A stretch of DNA of 64,000 bases, from positions 326,069 through 390,068 of the forward strand of contig NW_019776079.1 in assembly GCF_001039355.2 (NCBI RefSeq), read 5' to 3'. A program made the translations under genes and the position numbers. This document shows positions 25,401-36,900 of this stretch, in pieces; positions within the stretch are counted from its first letter, which is position 1, and each line of letters begins with the position of its first letter. Source of the DNA: Lingula anatina (Eukaryota; Brachiopoda; Lingulata; Lingulida; Lingulidae). The notes beneath the pieces were generated by a model. That model worked only from the letters and a program-made list of their open reading frames with translations, made no database searches and was not told the DNA's origin.

Positions 25401-26180
25401 GGTCCATAACTAATAAAATACACTACAATTTATTCAGATGTGTACTGTCTCACAAACATGCCTTGCAATCAATGTACTGTAACTCCTTGCAGTCCTCCAG
25501 TCCATCCAAGGCAACCAGCCCGCAGTTGACCATGGACAGAGCTTTGAGCTTGGGACACTGTGAGAGAGTGTTGAGAACACTGCCTGGGAGATCCTTCAAG
25601 ACAACTGTAGTCACCTAAGAAAGACACACTCAAAAATCAGTGTGAAACAGCAATAAAATCACTGTCCAGCTAACACATAATGTATTGAAATGTATTATGT
25701 ATTAAATGTATTCATGTATTAACATAATTATTTCTGGGTTTTCAAAAAACGTTTTTTCTAAAGCATCATAGGGATGTCTTTAAAATGTTTCTATTTTAAA
25801 TGAACAACAATAAACTGTTTGTGCAGAGTTTATATAAATTGTGTATATAATTATTAATATAAAAATATTACTGGTGTTAACTGATGAAGTATATCATAGC
25901 GGTATCTTGACCATGTTTAGCCCTAACATTATGTAAATGTTTGTTTTAACAATATTATCAAAATGATTTTCGTGATGTTATCAAAAACATGTTATGTTTC
26001 AAAAATGTATAAATAATAGCTGGGTGCTGCCTCAAAATGTATTTGGTCTCTTAAACAAATAATGGTAGGGGTTGGGGATTGTTGGTTATATCAAACAAAT
26101 TTGTATGAAATCTATGCATGAACACGGGAGGAGGAGGAGGTGGTGGTGGTGGGTGTGGGTGTGGGTGGGTGGGTGGGTGG

Positions 26181-26212
<32 letters not shown>

Positions 26213-28784
26213 TTCAATGTAAGATTAATTAACAGTCACCCTTTTTACTCAAAATATGTGTATACCTGTGCCAGTGCATTGACTTTAGCTGCATTAAGTA
26301 TGATGTCTTCACCAAGAAGTGATAGGTTTTTGGCAGAAACTGGCCTCCTTGGAGCTCTCTTGGCTGCTGCTACTTTTTTAGTCTTCAACTCACCAGCTAC
26401 TTTGCTGGAATGACACCCAATGGAAGAACTCAAAACATGCTTATTTTACTACACTAAAAACAAAATAATTTGAACAATCACAGTACACAAATACAATATA
26501 ATCATAATAATTAATAATGCAACCATAACATAATTAAGATTTTTTACAGAATGAATATTATAATGAGTTGATTAAATACAGGGAATTATAAAAAAAAGGA
26601 TGATGAAAAAATTTGGACTTTAAACATTGTCATTTTCAATATCATATGATGATAAAAACATATAGAAGAAATAAAAAAATCACATCCTATTAGACACTCA
26701 CCAGTAACAATTTATTTCAGTTAGTATAAAATGATTTCATTCAAATCAAGTGTGTTTTATGTGAAAGTGAGTTACCTCCAAGGAATAGAACTCTGTATCC
26801 ATGCCAGCCTCTGCTCTTCCAACTCTGGAGGAAGGGACAGCACAGGAGATTTGGGCTTCCTATCCTCTTCAAGCTTCTTTTGTTCAGCCTCTTTCTTTCT
26901 TTTAAGTTCTTCTTCATCCAGTTTCTTCTTCTCCTCAGCCTTTCTTCTCTCTTCTTCTAACTGTTTCTTTATTTTCTCTTCCTCTAGTCGCTTATTTTCT
27001 TCCTCTAATTTGCGTTTTGCTTCTTCTTTCTTTCTAATTTCTTCTTGCAGTTGTTTTTGTTTTTCCTCTTCTTTCTTCCTCCTCATTTCTTCTTCTTTTC
27101 TTTGCTTTTCTTCCCTTTGTAGTCTTTCTTCTTCTTCCTTTCTCATCCTATCTTGTTCCTCTTTTTCCTTCCTCTTTTTTTCTTCTTCTTGTCTCTGTCT
27201 CTCTTCTTCTTTCTTTAATCTCTCTGCTTCTTCTTCTTCTTCTTTTCTTTTTCTCTCTCTTTCTTCTTGTTGTTTGCTTTCCTCTTCTTGCTTTTGTTTT
27301 TCTTCTTCCATCTTTTTCTTCATTTCTAATTCCATCATTTTTCTCTTTGTTTCTTGTTCTTCTCTTTGTTTCTTTTCCAGCAATTCCTTTTCTTCTTGTT
27401 GCTTCTTTATTTTTTCATTTTCCTCTTGTTTTTTCACCTCTTCTCTGTGTTTCCTTTCTTCTTCCACTATTTTTATTCTTACTTCCATTTTCTTTTTGAG
27501 ACGTTCTTCTTTAACATGCTGAAGATGTGATGCATGTTCTTTCTTAACTCTGCAAGTGCATTAAATTTAAAACATGTCAACATGTCATGTAAAATATGGC
27601 CAATTTAAAACATGGCATCATGCCGAAACATAATAAGAGAACTTACATCCTATCCAAGAGCAGATACTTATTACCAGACTTCGTAAAAAGACATGACATG
27701 TAAATAGAATTTGGGGGGCTTTCTACACCTGGCCCACCTATAGCCTCTGAAGGGAAGCAAAAGAAAACACCTGACACACAATACTTACCTGTAGCCTTTG
27801 AAGTGAGCCTGTAGTGTTATTGCAGCCTTGTTTCTCTGTTGTTCAATTCTTTCAGCACGAAGTCTCTGAGTGTGTTCCAACTCTTGCTGTTCTTCCTTTG
27901 TTTTCACCTCTAATTCATGCAGTTCTTCCTGTATATGAAAAGAAAGCGGTTGTGAAACCAAAGCAATTATTAAAGTATAAAAACCAGAATTTTTATTACA
28001 TTTTGAATTAAATCAACTACTTGCTACACACTGATGCACATTCTTTTTCTTTCTACTATTATATTAGTGACACTCACTTCAAACTTTTTCATAGATTCTT
28101 CAAACTTCTTCTGTTCCATTTGTACCGTAGAATTCACCTCGGCTTGTTTAACCTAAAAAATTTAAATAAATAAAAAAATAACTGACTGATTTTAAAACTT
28201 TACCTGATGGCATACAAGTAAACAATATATCATGAATAGTAACTCCCTTGTATGATCAGGGAATTATATCATAGACTATGAAACACTTCCCTGGTATGAT
28301 AAACTAAGCTGAGATCAAACCTAAGGATAAAACAAGCTTTGTTTGCAAAATTGAATAAATATATTTCATAAATCTACATTTTTTTGACAAATTCAAAACT
28401 TAAATCAATAAAAGCATGACACTGATATTCAATGTGTAGAAACCCACTACATGCCATACAGCATGAAAACTTACAACATTTTTCTCTTGGAAAAGCTGTT
28501 CTTCTTTTTTTATCTCTTCCAGTTTCTGTTTTCTTTGGGCATCTGACTGTGCCATTCTTCTGTCAGCCTCTTGTTTCATCTTTGTCTCAATCTTTATAAA
28601 GATAAGTAGCCAAACTATAACATGGTAATTGATAAACATTATTGCAAATTTTGTAACAAAATCTTTAGTAAATAGATGCAATCTATTTCATACACTAGTG
28701 TTCGTAGCATAGACAGCTTACCTAGGGTTATAAAAGTAGTCTTCCTCATGCATAAAACTTGTTTCCATATACGACTTTTTACAG

Positions 28785-28843
<59 letters not shown>

Positions 28844-30532
28844 ATATTATTCACTTATTCACTTACCTGTTTCCTTTCTTCTTCTTGCTGAATCCTTTTT
28901 TCCTCAAATTCTCTGATTTGCTCCCTTAGTTGACTTTCTAAAATGTCACTTTCGTAGATCAAGGAGACAACAGCTTCTTCTGTTTGATGAGAAAAAGGAT
29001 AGAATTTGAACCAACAAGCAACAAAAATGTAATTTCATAAGTTCCATTATAAGTCATATTTAATGGAATATATTATAAGAAAAGTCATTACATTGCAACA
29101 ACCTCCCTTAAAAAGTCACGCTTCTAAAGAAGACAGGTTAGCACCTTACTCACCTGGTTTCAATTCAAAGTGTTGCTGCATACCACCATTGACTTCTTGT
29201 GCTTCATATTCTTCAATCTCTTTTAACATCTAATATTGGATAAAAAAACTCTTAAATGTTAAAAAAAAGTTTTAAAAGGGCATTCTGTCCACTTAACACA
29301 GATCTTTTGGGGTAAGCCTTTAAAGTTTGTGTGTTAGCAAAAAAGGAGATCTATTACATAATATGATATATAACAGAGAAAGGCCTTCTCTACAACAAGA
29401 GAGCACTACAAGACTGTCATTTACTTATTCAGAATGATGTACCTTTTGTCTGAAAGCTTCAGGATCTTCTCCTGCTTCACTGGCAAGATCTGCCAACACA
29501 ACTGAAATGCCCCTAAAGTCATCTCTCTTCTTTTCTATAAAATGCAATGTGTAAAATGTGAACTGAGCACCAAAAAATAGTATTTCATCAAGCAATCCAC
29601 TGCCTTTTGAACTGGCTAAATACTTTTATTACAAGGTTGTGACATATTTAAATTTTAGCCATTGTTTTCATTACATAAAGTAATTTTATCAATTAACTTT
29701 TCAGTATCACCTAACATGACATGTGTACAGTAGCTTACCATCTGCTTCCTTCAGGATCTCGTCACATTCTTCCAGTTCTTTTTCGACTTCAGATGTTATT
29801 GTAAAGAAGTCCAACCGTGACTCAGGTGCCTCAAGCTGCAGTATATATGAATACAAAGACTGTATATAGTTTAAAGAAGAGTGAAATTACTGAATTGTAA
29901 TTAAAAAAATTCTTGACTACTTCATTTGCTTGACTGATATACTAATACTACAATGAAACGTACACGTAGCAACTGGCAAAATAAAGCAGTCATTCAAACA
30001 CCAAATACTTGCATGCTTACTAAAAAAATGCTTGCGCTCAATCATTTTGTGAACTTCAAGATGAATTTTTTGACATCTTTGGAAAAATGGGAGTCATTTC
30101 AATATGTTAGTAACTTGGCTTAGTATAATTTATACATGTATCTATAAAAGCGCATTAAAGACCTCTGAAGGTTCTAGCAAGATAAACTATGAAAAAATTA
30201 CTTTTACTAGTATGTAACATAACTAGCTATTGTTTTGGTGTGTATGCAATAAGCATATTTTCTAAATCATGTTCCAAGACTGGCTGTCTCATTTTATAAA
30301 TACTTGTTTGTTCTCAGCTTGTATTATATATGCCATTATGTAATAATGATAACAATCCTGTGAGACAATTTACCTCAGGTCTTCTCTTCTGCTCAACCTC
30401 ATCTCCTGCAATGGTAATATCCTCTTCAATACCCCCATCTTCTATGGTTTCATTTGCCTCAAATTCATCAATTAAATCTAGCTGTTTTTGTATTTCAGCC
30501 TCAATCAAGGCCTCTTCTTCTTCAGAGCTCAT
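16454..30532 (-). CDS. LRRIQ1: leucine-rich repeat and IQ domain-containing protein 1
   Basis: Twenty-eight coding exons, all in phase, total 1494 residues (human about 1720): 30374-30532, 29739-29835, 29443-29534, 29154-29229, 28867-28979, 28475-28591, 28078-28152, 27789-27928, 26776-27549, 26266-26404, 25462-25614, 23753-23903, 22834-23027, 22502-22629, 22289-22362, 22026-22119, 21394-21552, 20567-21178, 20216-20324, 19936-20055, 19546-19598, 18667-18870, 18274-18368, 17734-17841, 17470-17602, 17167-17245, 16855-16957, 16454-16587. Order: acidic N-terminus (MSSEEEEALIEAEIQKQLD), first IQ motif (about 279-291, AAITLQAHFKGYR), long Lys/Glu coiled coil (about 300-530), leucine-rich repeats (about 595-870), two IQ motifs (about 1118-1165, IAATKVQSLWRGYVVRR and AATKIQALWRGYRTRK), and a C-terminus with EWLHTQV and KERISW...SGWGSGKR. 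IQ motifs bind calmodulin. The family is little studied; a ciliary role is inferred. Intron 11 is GC-AG. Confidence 0.94.
18119..18190. repeat. 24-bp inverted repeat (hairpin) in an LRRIQ1 intron
   Basis: CAATCGTCAGGAGGTGTTTA (then TTTG) is followed, after a T-rich loop, by CAAATAAACACC...CTGACGATTG. The arms pair with one mismatch. It may be a small foldback element. Confidence 0.8.
23319..23551. mobile_element. RTE-like LINE/SINE 3' tail, copy 2
   Basis: Homologous to 11105-11335, but it keeps the full end: GAGAGCGCAGACCTCTGC near the start and ACATAACCTCCTTGGCGGAG then GTAATAA at the end, with a (CAGACAAA)-type stretch before it. It lies in an LRRIQ1 intron. It is 5' truncated and non-coding. 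Confidence 0.75.
24303..25145 (+). mobile_element. 5'-truncated non-LTR retrotransposon (RT C-terminal end and 3' UTR)
   Basis: An open frame to the stop at 24696 encodes the C-terminal region of a LINE reverse transcriptase: a KLRLSDHKLHIETGRH block, then a cysteine/histidine knuckle (CRLCTQGVIEDEYHFIFQC), as found after the RT domain in many non-LTR elements. A non-coding 3' region follows, ending in an (ATTGAA)-like terminal repeat at 25121-25145. It sits in an LRRIQ1 intron in antisense orientation. The endonuclease and RT catalytic parts are missing, so it is a dead copy. The clade is not determined. Confidence 0.8.
26140..26211. repeat. (GGGT)n/(GT)n microsatellite
   Basis: A G-rich stretch (GGTGGTGG, GGGTGTGGGTGGGTGG) grades into a pure GT run next to LRRIQ1 exon 10. 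Confidence 0.9.
28783..28846. repeat. (TAAA)n microsatellite
   Basis: About 15 units of a TAAA tetranucleotide in an LRRIQ1 intron. Confidence 0.95.
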
Positions 30533-30741
30533 ACTGCTGAAAAATTTCAAATAATCCTTATATTAACTATTAAGAACTACCTGCTGCTGCATATTCTAAA
30601 TCGATTCATCTGTGCATCAGTTCTTGAGAGTGTAATGATTCTGATCTTTTTTCTGTCACACATTTTATTTTACTCATCATGTGTATTGCACATCAATTTA
30701 CGAAACACTGAAATTTCGACTTTAATATTTCTATGGTACAC
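29449..30741. repeat. near-identical direct duplication, copy 1
   Basis: A 1293-bp block containing the first two coding exons and all but the last bases of the third coding exon of LRRIQ1. It matches 31150-32443 with only a few differences: one extra A in an A-run near 31608, and single substitutions such as ttaaGaac/ttaaCaac and ttaCgaa/ttaTgaa. This copy has complete splice sites and connects to the rest of the gene. Confidence 0.95.
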
Positions 30742-31149
30742 CAGTGTTCATTCTAGGAATGTTTCAATGTGGGACAAAGGGCCCCCAACATTTAAAAAAG
30801 TGGGCCATTACATTTTAAAGTGGGCCCTTGTTCAAATCTTGAAATTATAATATGTAACGCATGTTGTTTTACTGCTGTGGTATTTATGTTCAGAGATGAA
30901 AAAAAATTATTATAAAAATATTTTGACTAATAGGTGATCACATTCATAAGTAATCCCAATTTTCTAAAACAAAACCCTTGAGTTGACGCTCCAATTTTTG
31001 TTAACAAGTATAAGATAACACTAAAATATGTTCACGATTTATTCACCAATAACCAAGTTCTTTCTATAACGACATTTTAAACCCATTTTTGGCTTCAATT
31101 TATGAAAAATCCATTTAATTTTACCTCTTCTGTCCTGTCCCATTATCAN
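30742..31149. other. unique segment between the two duplicated blocks
   Basis: 408 bp with no homologous copy next to the second block. It contains 'GTGGGACAAAGGGCCC' and GTGGGCC-type short repeats and no coding signal. It ends at the isolated N. Confidence 0.7.
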
Positions 31150-32443
31150 TCTGAAAGCTTCAGGATCTTCTCCTGCTTCACTGGCAAGATCTGCCAACAC
31201 AACTGAAATGCCCCTAAAGTCATCTCTCTTCTTTTCTATAAAATGCAATGTGTAAAATGTGAACTGAGCACCAAAAAATAGTATTTCATCAAGCAATCCA
31301 CTGCCTTTTGAACTGGCTAAATACTTTTATTACAAGGTTGTGACATATTTAAATTTTAGCCATTGTTTTCATTACATAAAGTAATTTTATCAATTAACTT
31401 TTCAGTATCACCTAACATGACATGTGTACAGTAGCTTACCATCTGCTTCCTTCAGGATCTCGTCACATTCTTCCAGTTCTTTTTCGACTTCAGATGTTAT
31501 TGTAAAGAAGTCCAACCGTGACTCAGGTGCCTCAAGCTGCAGTATATATGAATACAAAGACTGTATATAGTTTAAAGAAGAGTGAAATTACTGAATTGTA
31601 ATTAAAAAAAATTCTTGACTACTTCATTTGCTTGACTGATATACTAATACTACAATGAAACGTACACGTAGCAACTGGCAAAATAAAGCAGTCATTCAAA
31701 CACCAAATACTTGCATGCTTACTAAAAAAATGCTTGCGCTCAATCATTTTGTGAACTTCAAGATGAATTTTTTGACATCTTTGGAAAAATGGGAGTCATT
31801 TCAATATGTTAGTAACTTGGCTTAGTATAATTTATACATGTATCTATAAAAGCGCATTAAAGACCTCTGAAGGTTCTAGCAAGATAAACTATGAAAAAAT
31901 TACTTTTACTAGTATGTAACATAACTAGCTATTGTTTTGGTGTGTATGCAATAAGCATATTTTCTAAATCATGTTCCAAGACTGGCTGTCTCATTTTATA
32001 AATACTTGTTTGTTCTCAGCTTGTATTATATATGCCATTATGTAATAATGATAACAATCCTGTGAGACAATTTACCTCAGGTCTTCTCTTCTGCTCAACC
32101 TCATCTCCTGCAATGGTAATATCCTCTTCAATACCCCCATCTTCTATGGTTTCATTTGCCTCAAATTCATCAATTAAATCTAGCTGTTTTTGTATTTCAG
32201 CCTCAATCAAGGCCTCTTCTTCTTCAGAGCTCATACTGCTGAAAAATTTCAAATAATCCTTATATTAACTATTAACAACTACCTGCTGCTGCATATTCTA
32301 AATCGATTCATCTGTGCATCAGTTCTTGAGAGTGTAATGATTCTGATCTTTTTTCTGTCACACATTTTATTTTACTCATCATGTGTATTGCACATCAATT
32401 TATGAAACACTGAAATTTCGACTTTAATATTTCTATGGTACAC
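31150..32443. repeat. LRRIQ1: near-identical direct duplication, copy 2 (next to an isolated N)
   Basis: The 1294-bp second copy starts one base after the only isolated N in the window (31149). It repeats LRRIQ1 coding exon 1 (32076-32234, same 53 residues), exon 2 (31440-31536) and most of exon 3. Exon 3 lacks its last six bases and its donor, so this copy cannot splice onward in the normal way. The near identity, even in introns, together with the N suggests two haplotypes placed in tandem by the assembler. A very recent tandem duplication is the alternative. Confidence 0.9.
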
Positions 32444-33029
32444 TACAACTACTTGTCTGCTAATTTCCACTGCCGATGGGCATTTGAAGATGCTCCATTG
32501 ATATGGGTTTGAGGTCATTGTGACCCAGTTATATTTTGCATTAATTTCTGATAAATTGTGATTGACATAAAATTATAAATTTGAGTATATATTAACTTTT
32601 GATTACTTAACAATAACATTAACATGCAATTTTATGATACATTCAATATCAATAGAACTATCAAATGATAAATATGGGTGCCAGTCAACCACTGATTCAG
32701 TCGTGTACATCACTAGCTGAAACCATGTTACATGTACAGTAGTACTGGTAGTTTACTGATGAGAACGGGGAAATGTCCTCTAGAGATCCATTGTTGTACA
32801 ATACTTGTATGTTTGCTACCATCAATTATTAATTCCAAGCGAGGCACATTTATACATATCATGTATTTCACGGACCTCTTTCAATATAACGTTTATTGAT
32901 GTGTGGAATACTGATATATAGTTGTTTGTAGTAGTGATTGACAAAACTTAAAATGATGTGAAAATTCGACGTTCTCGATCCAATGCTTGGGTGAGTATAA
33001 CATGCTCACGATATTCGTTTTCCGCTTAC

Positions 33030-33120
33030 CTAAATGTTGGAATATATCTTCATGGGGATAAATCTTTGCTTCATACCGCTTTCCTAACAAATGTGGCATG
33101 AAAGCAATGTCTTTCTGCTG
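33030..33120 (-). promoter_or_regulatory. LRRIQ1: probable 5' non-coding exon and promoter region of LRRIQ1
   Basis: On the minus strand, a segment ending CATTTAG|GTAAGC gives a consensus donor at 33030/33029. It can splice to the acceptor TTTTTCAG just upstream of the ATG (30532, or 32234 in the second copy). The upstream limit is not defined. The divergent SLCO gene begins about 0.7 kb away. Confidence 0.45.
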
Positions 33121-33547
33121 TAACTACGGTAAAGCGTTGAAGTTTATCTTCCATATTGGAATTTACCCGTGAGCCTTTGTGAAAACTCTAAAGCGTGAAG
33201 TAATTTTCGTTGATGACATTATGTATGTGTTCATATAACGAAGTTACTAGAGGTTACATGACAGATTTTATATCAAAATATATTAAAAAATATGTTCATA
33301 TTTAATTAAAAATATCTTATAAGCAATAATGTTTATTTAATACATATTTATTAAAATAGTGAAAAATAAATGTACGACATTTTACCTTGCGTTAGCCTTC
33401 GTATGAACACCTGTGGATCGTCGGCTTGTTATCTGACAGAACTTGGGTGTGATTAAAGTTTTTAAAGTGAAAAAAAGGTAATAACAGGTACAGTAGAACA
33501 GAATATTCTACAAGTGAACTGTTTTTGTGCATGTTTCCCGTTTTAAA

Positions 33548-33610
<63 letters not shown>
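33548..33610. repeat. (ATT)n microsatellite
   Basis: About 20 ATT trinucleotide units in the LRRIQ1/SLCO intergenic space. Confidence 0.97.
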
Positions 33611-33612
<2 letters not shown>

Positions 33613-33913
33613 ACGGCCTGGTACAAATTTTACAAATAAGCCCAGGCTATTTAAAGGCCATCATTTAGCACTTTTATTGTACCTGAATCACCTAGTTGCC
33701 TGAGTGGGAGTTGGTATATAGTTAATTGCTTTTGTCCTTTCATTGCAGATTCATGCACGTTAAGATTGAAAGTGACTGACGATGTTAACTTGCTGGTCAA
33801 GGTGACTCACCTATGTGTCCACTTTGACTGATTGCGTGATGCCGGGTGCAGTGGCTGAGACATACGCCCTATGTCAAGATTTTATGGTATAACAAATTTG
33901 TTTGCCCAACACT

Positions 33914-36900
33914 ATGGCTGAAGTTCACAATAGCACACAAAATGCAGAAGCCTCATATGGACCTAGTGTTAGTAATGGACATGGTGATGCTCACCTAAAG
34001 CCCACAGATCAGCCCCAGGAGCAGGCTGACCAGACAGTTCAGAACCTTCCCACTGTATGCAAAGACTGTGGTGTACTAGATACATTGGAGTGTGGCTGTA
34101 AGGAGAACCCAGAAGATCAGTGTGGGTGGGGAAAACTGGAACCTGACTGTGTGCAGAAATGCCACAATGCCAAGTGTCTTTTATTTTGCCTTTGTTTCAT
34201 GGTGACCATACAAGGTACAAATTACAGAGCAATGCATACATGTTATATAAATACACAGTGCAGTGTGTAATACTAAATATGATTGAGAACTAAGATAATT
34301 TTGTTGCATGTGTTGTCATGTTATTACTTGTACTGGTGGGTACATGTGTCTTGCCAAAGTATGCACTTTGCCTAATACCTCTCAGATGTCTATTTTACTG
34401 ATACTTGAACTTCTAAATAAAATGAAACTTATTTACAAAAGAAACAACAGAAAAATTGTTTGAAGTTCAAAGCATGCACAAATTTGAATTAGATGGTATA
34501 ATATAAACAATTTTTTTTCAGTGTGGAACCAGATTTTTGAGTGACTGCATATTTTGAAATTATAACAATAATCAATTCTTATGCGGTCCACCCATTTTTA
34601 CTGCCCCATTTCATGTGTCTAGCTTCATTTATGTTTTTGAAAAAAAAACTTTGCAGAACAAACATAGAAATACACATGTGCCTATTTTGGAATGACATAT
34701 GAACACAATTCCCATCGGTAGATAAACATGAGGCATATCATAGGGACCATTCCCAGACTATTGTACTAACTGTGATCAATCTATCTCCAAGGGGATTCTT
34801 GCTAAATTGCAATTCACTTAAGTGGTTTAGATGCCTGTCGTGCCTACTGAAGCTGCTAGGGGTTAATTAAATATTGTTTGGCAGCTTCAGTAGACCTGCC
34901 AGACTTCTAGGTCGCTTAAGCTGAAAGCAATTTAGCAAGAACCCCCTTGGAGATGGATTGACCCTGTTAGATTGATCTAGGTATGGGAACCCAGTCATAA
35001 AGTTAGCATACAACACTTGGAACTTGCCTAATCCTAAAACTTGATATGTGTTGGATCAAAATGTTTTATGTTTCATTAATCAGGAAAAAAGGATTTAAAC
35101 TGATTCTTATCATGTTTGATTGCTAAAAAAGTATATCTTAATTTTATCTAGGCATGGTGGTGAATGGTTTTGTAAGTTCTTCTATAACAACATTGGAGAA
35201 GAGATTCAACCTGTCTAGTACTCAGGCTGGAGTGATAGATGCTGGCTATGATATAGCCACTGTGCTAGTGCTGGTCTTTGTAAGCTACTATGGAGGAAGA
35301 GGACATAAAGGGAAATGGATAGGTAAATTTTGCAGACAGAATTGTCTGTTTTTGCTTGTATTAAGATAGATTGATTAAACATAAAAAGTATGGCAAAAAA
35401 AAGAGGAAGACAAGTATTGCCCCATCTTGTAAGCCTCGGAATTTTGAGAGTGTAACCTGCTGATTTAATACTCAATCTTTTAAGCATCATTTTATACCCT
35501 TGTTTAAGTGGCATTTTGTTAAAATGTGTTTTTATGTAGTTTAGTAAATAAAGCAGAAAATGCTTTAAGCCCAACTGTACATTGCTTTATTTCAAAGGAA
35601 CTTTGTTTATCTTTCCATATTGTCATTTTGACTATGTATATGCTGTGGTAATGAGGACTTAACCCTTCTCATAATGTTATAAAACTCAATTATATTTTGA
35701 GTTCATTTGACATCATTATAACACTGATTAACTATTATTTTCCAGGTGTTGGTACAATATTGCTTGGATTTGGTTCTGTTATTTTTATAATTCCACAGTT
35801 TACTACAGGCCTCTATGCAGCACAAGAACGAGAAGATGTTTGTGTTTTAGGTAATTCAAATTTAAATCTAAAAATGCACCATGTATGTTGAATTGTACAT
35901 TATGTTGTATTGCTGCCTTTGTAGAACCTTCATGATTGTGTTTCATTCCCAGCCTTTGTAGAATTTTTTCAAAATTATTATTTTATTTATTTTTCTGTTA
36001 ATGTTATGTTAATATATTTTTTTGTCAATGTTTTAGATTCAAACAACAATCAAACAGACTTTTGTCAAAGTCCAGATGCCCATCTGTCTGATTATTTCTA
36101 TGTATTTTTCCTTGGACAAATGGTTCAGGGGTTTGGGTGCTCTCCCATGTTCACCTTGGCCTTTGTCTATCTGGATGAGAATGTGTCCACTAAAGAATCC
36201 CCTTTGTATACAGGTACAGATGGTTATTCAAAGTGTGAAAATTTTAGAGTTATAATCTGGCAAGCATTAGAATTTTTTTAAGTTTGTAAATTGTTCATAT
36301 TTTAGAGGGCGAAAAGGAGTTCAGTAGGTGCTGTAATTATAGTTAATCAGTTGTTGAAAAAGAAAAATTAATTTGACTTTGATGCATAAAAAAGGCAAAG
36401 GAAGTTCATATACACTTATCATACTGGTTAAAAGTAGTGTAAGGGTGATATTTTCAAGTTTAAAAGTAAGCCATGGTATGTATTGTTTATATCCAAAATA
36501 GTAGTGCATGGCTATGTCATTGGATGATGTTGTCTTTAGGTATATACTATGGGATATCTGTGATAGGGCCTGCTCTGGGCTATGTGCTAGGCGGAGTGTT
36601 GCTCAATTTATATGGAGATATTGGGCAGGTGGATATCAGCAGGTAAAGCAGGCTAGAATATATATATATTTATAATTTTTTTTGTGTGTGTGTTTATAAA
36701 ACCCACTTTAAAAAGTTTTGAAGCTTTGATTTTTTTCTGTATGTTTATATGTAGTAAATCTTGGATAAACATTAAAAGTGACTTTGTTTATTACTGTAAA
36801 GTTGAAGAAATTGAGTACAATATGTGAGTGAGTGAAATATAAAGCTACACCCAAGGTTAATTTTGGGTACAATTTGACAGGGCATTTTAAATTTTAGCGG

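Noticed and set aside
26731-27522. Long plus-strand serine/phenylalanine-rich ORF of 263 codons
   Set aside because: It is the antisense shadow of the Lys/Glu-rich coiled-coil exon of LRRIQ1 (26776-27549, minus).
30488-30850. 120-codon plus-strand ORF
   Set aside because: It is antisense to LRRIQ1 exon 1 and is repeated in the duplicated block, with no coding features of its own.
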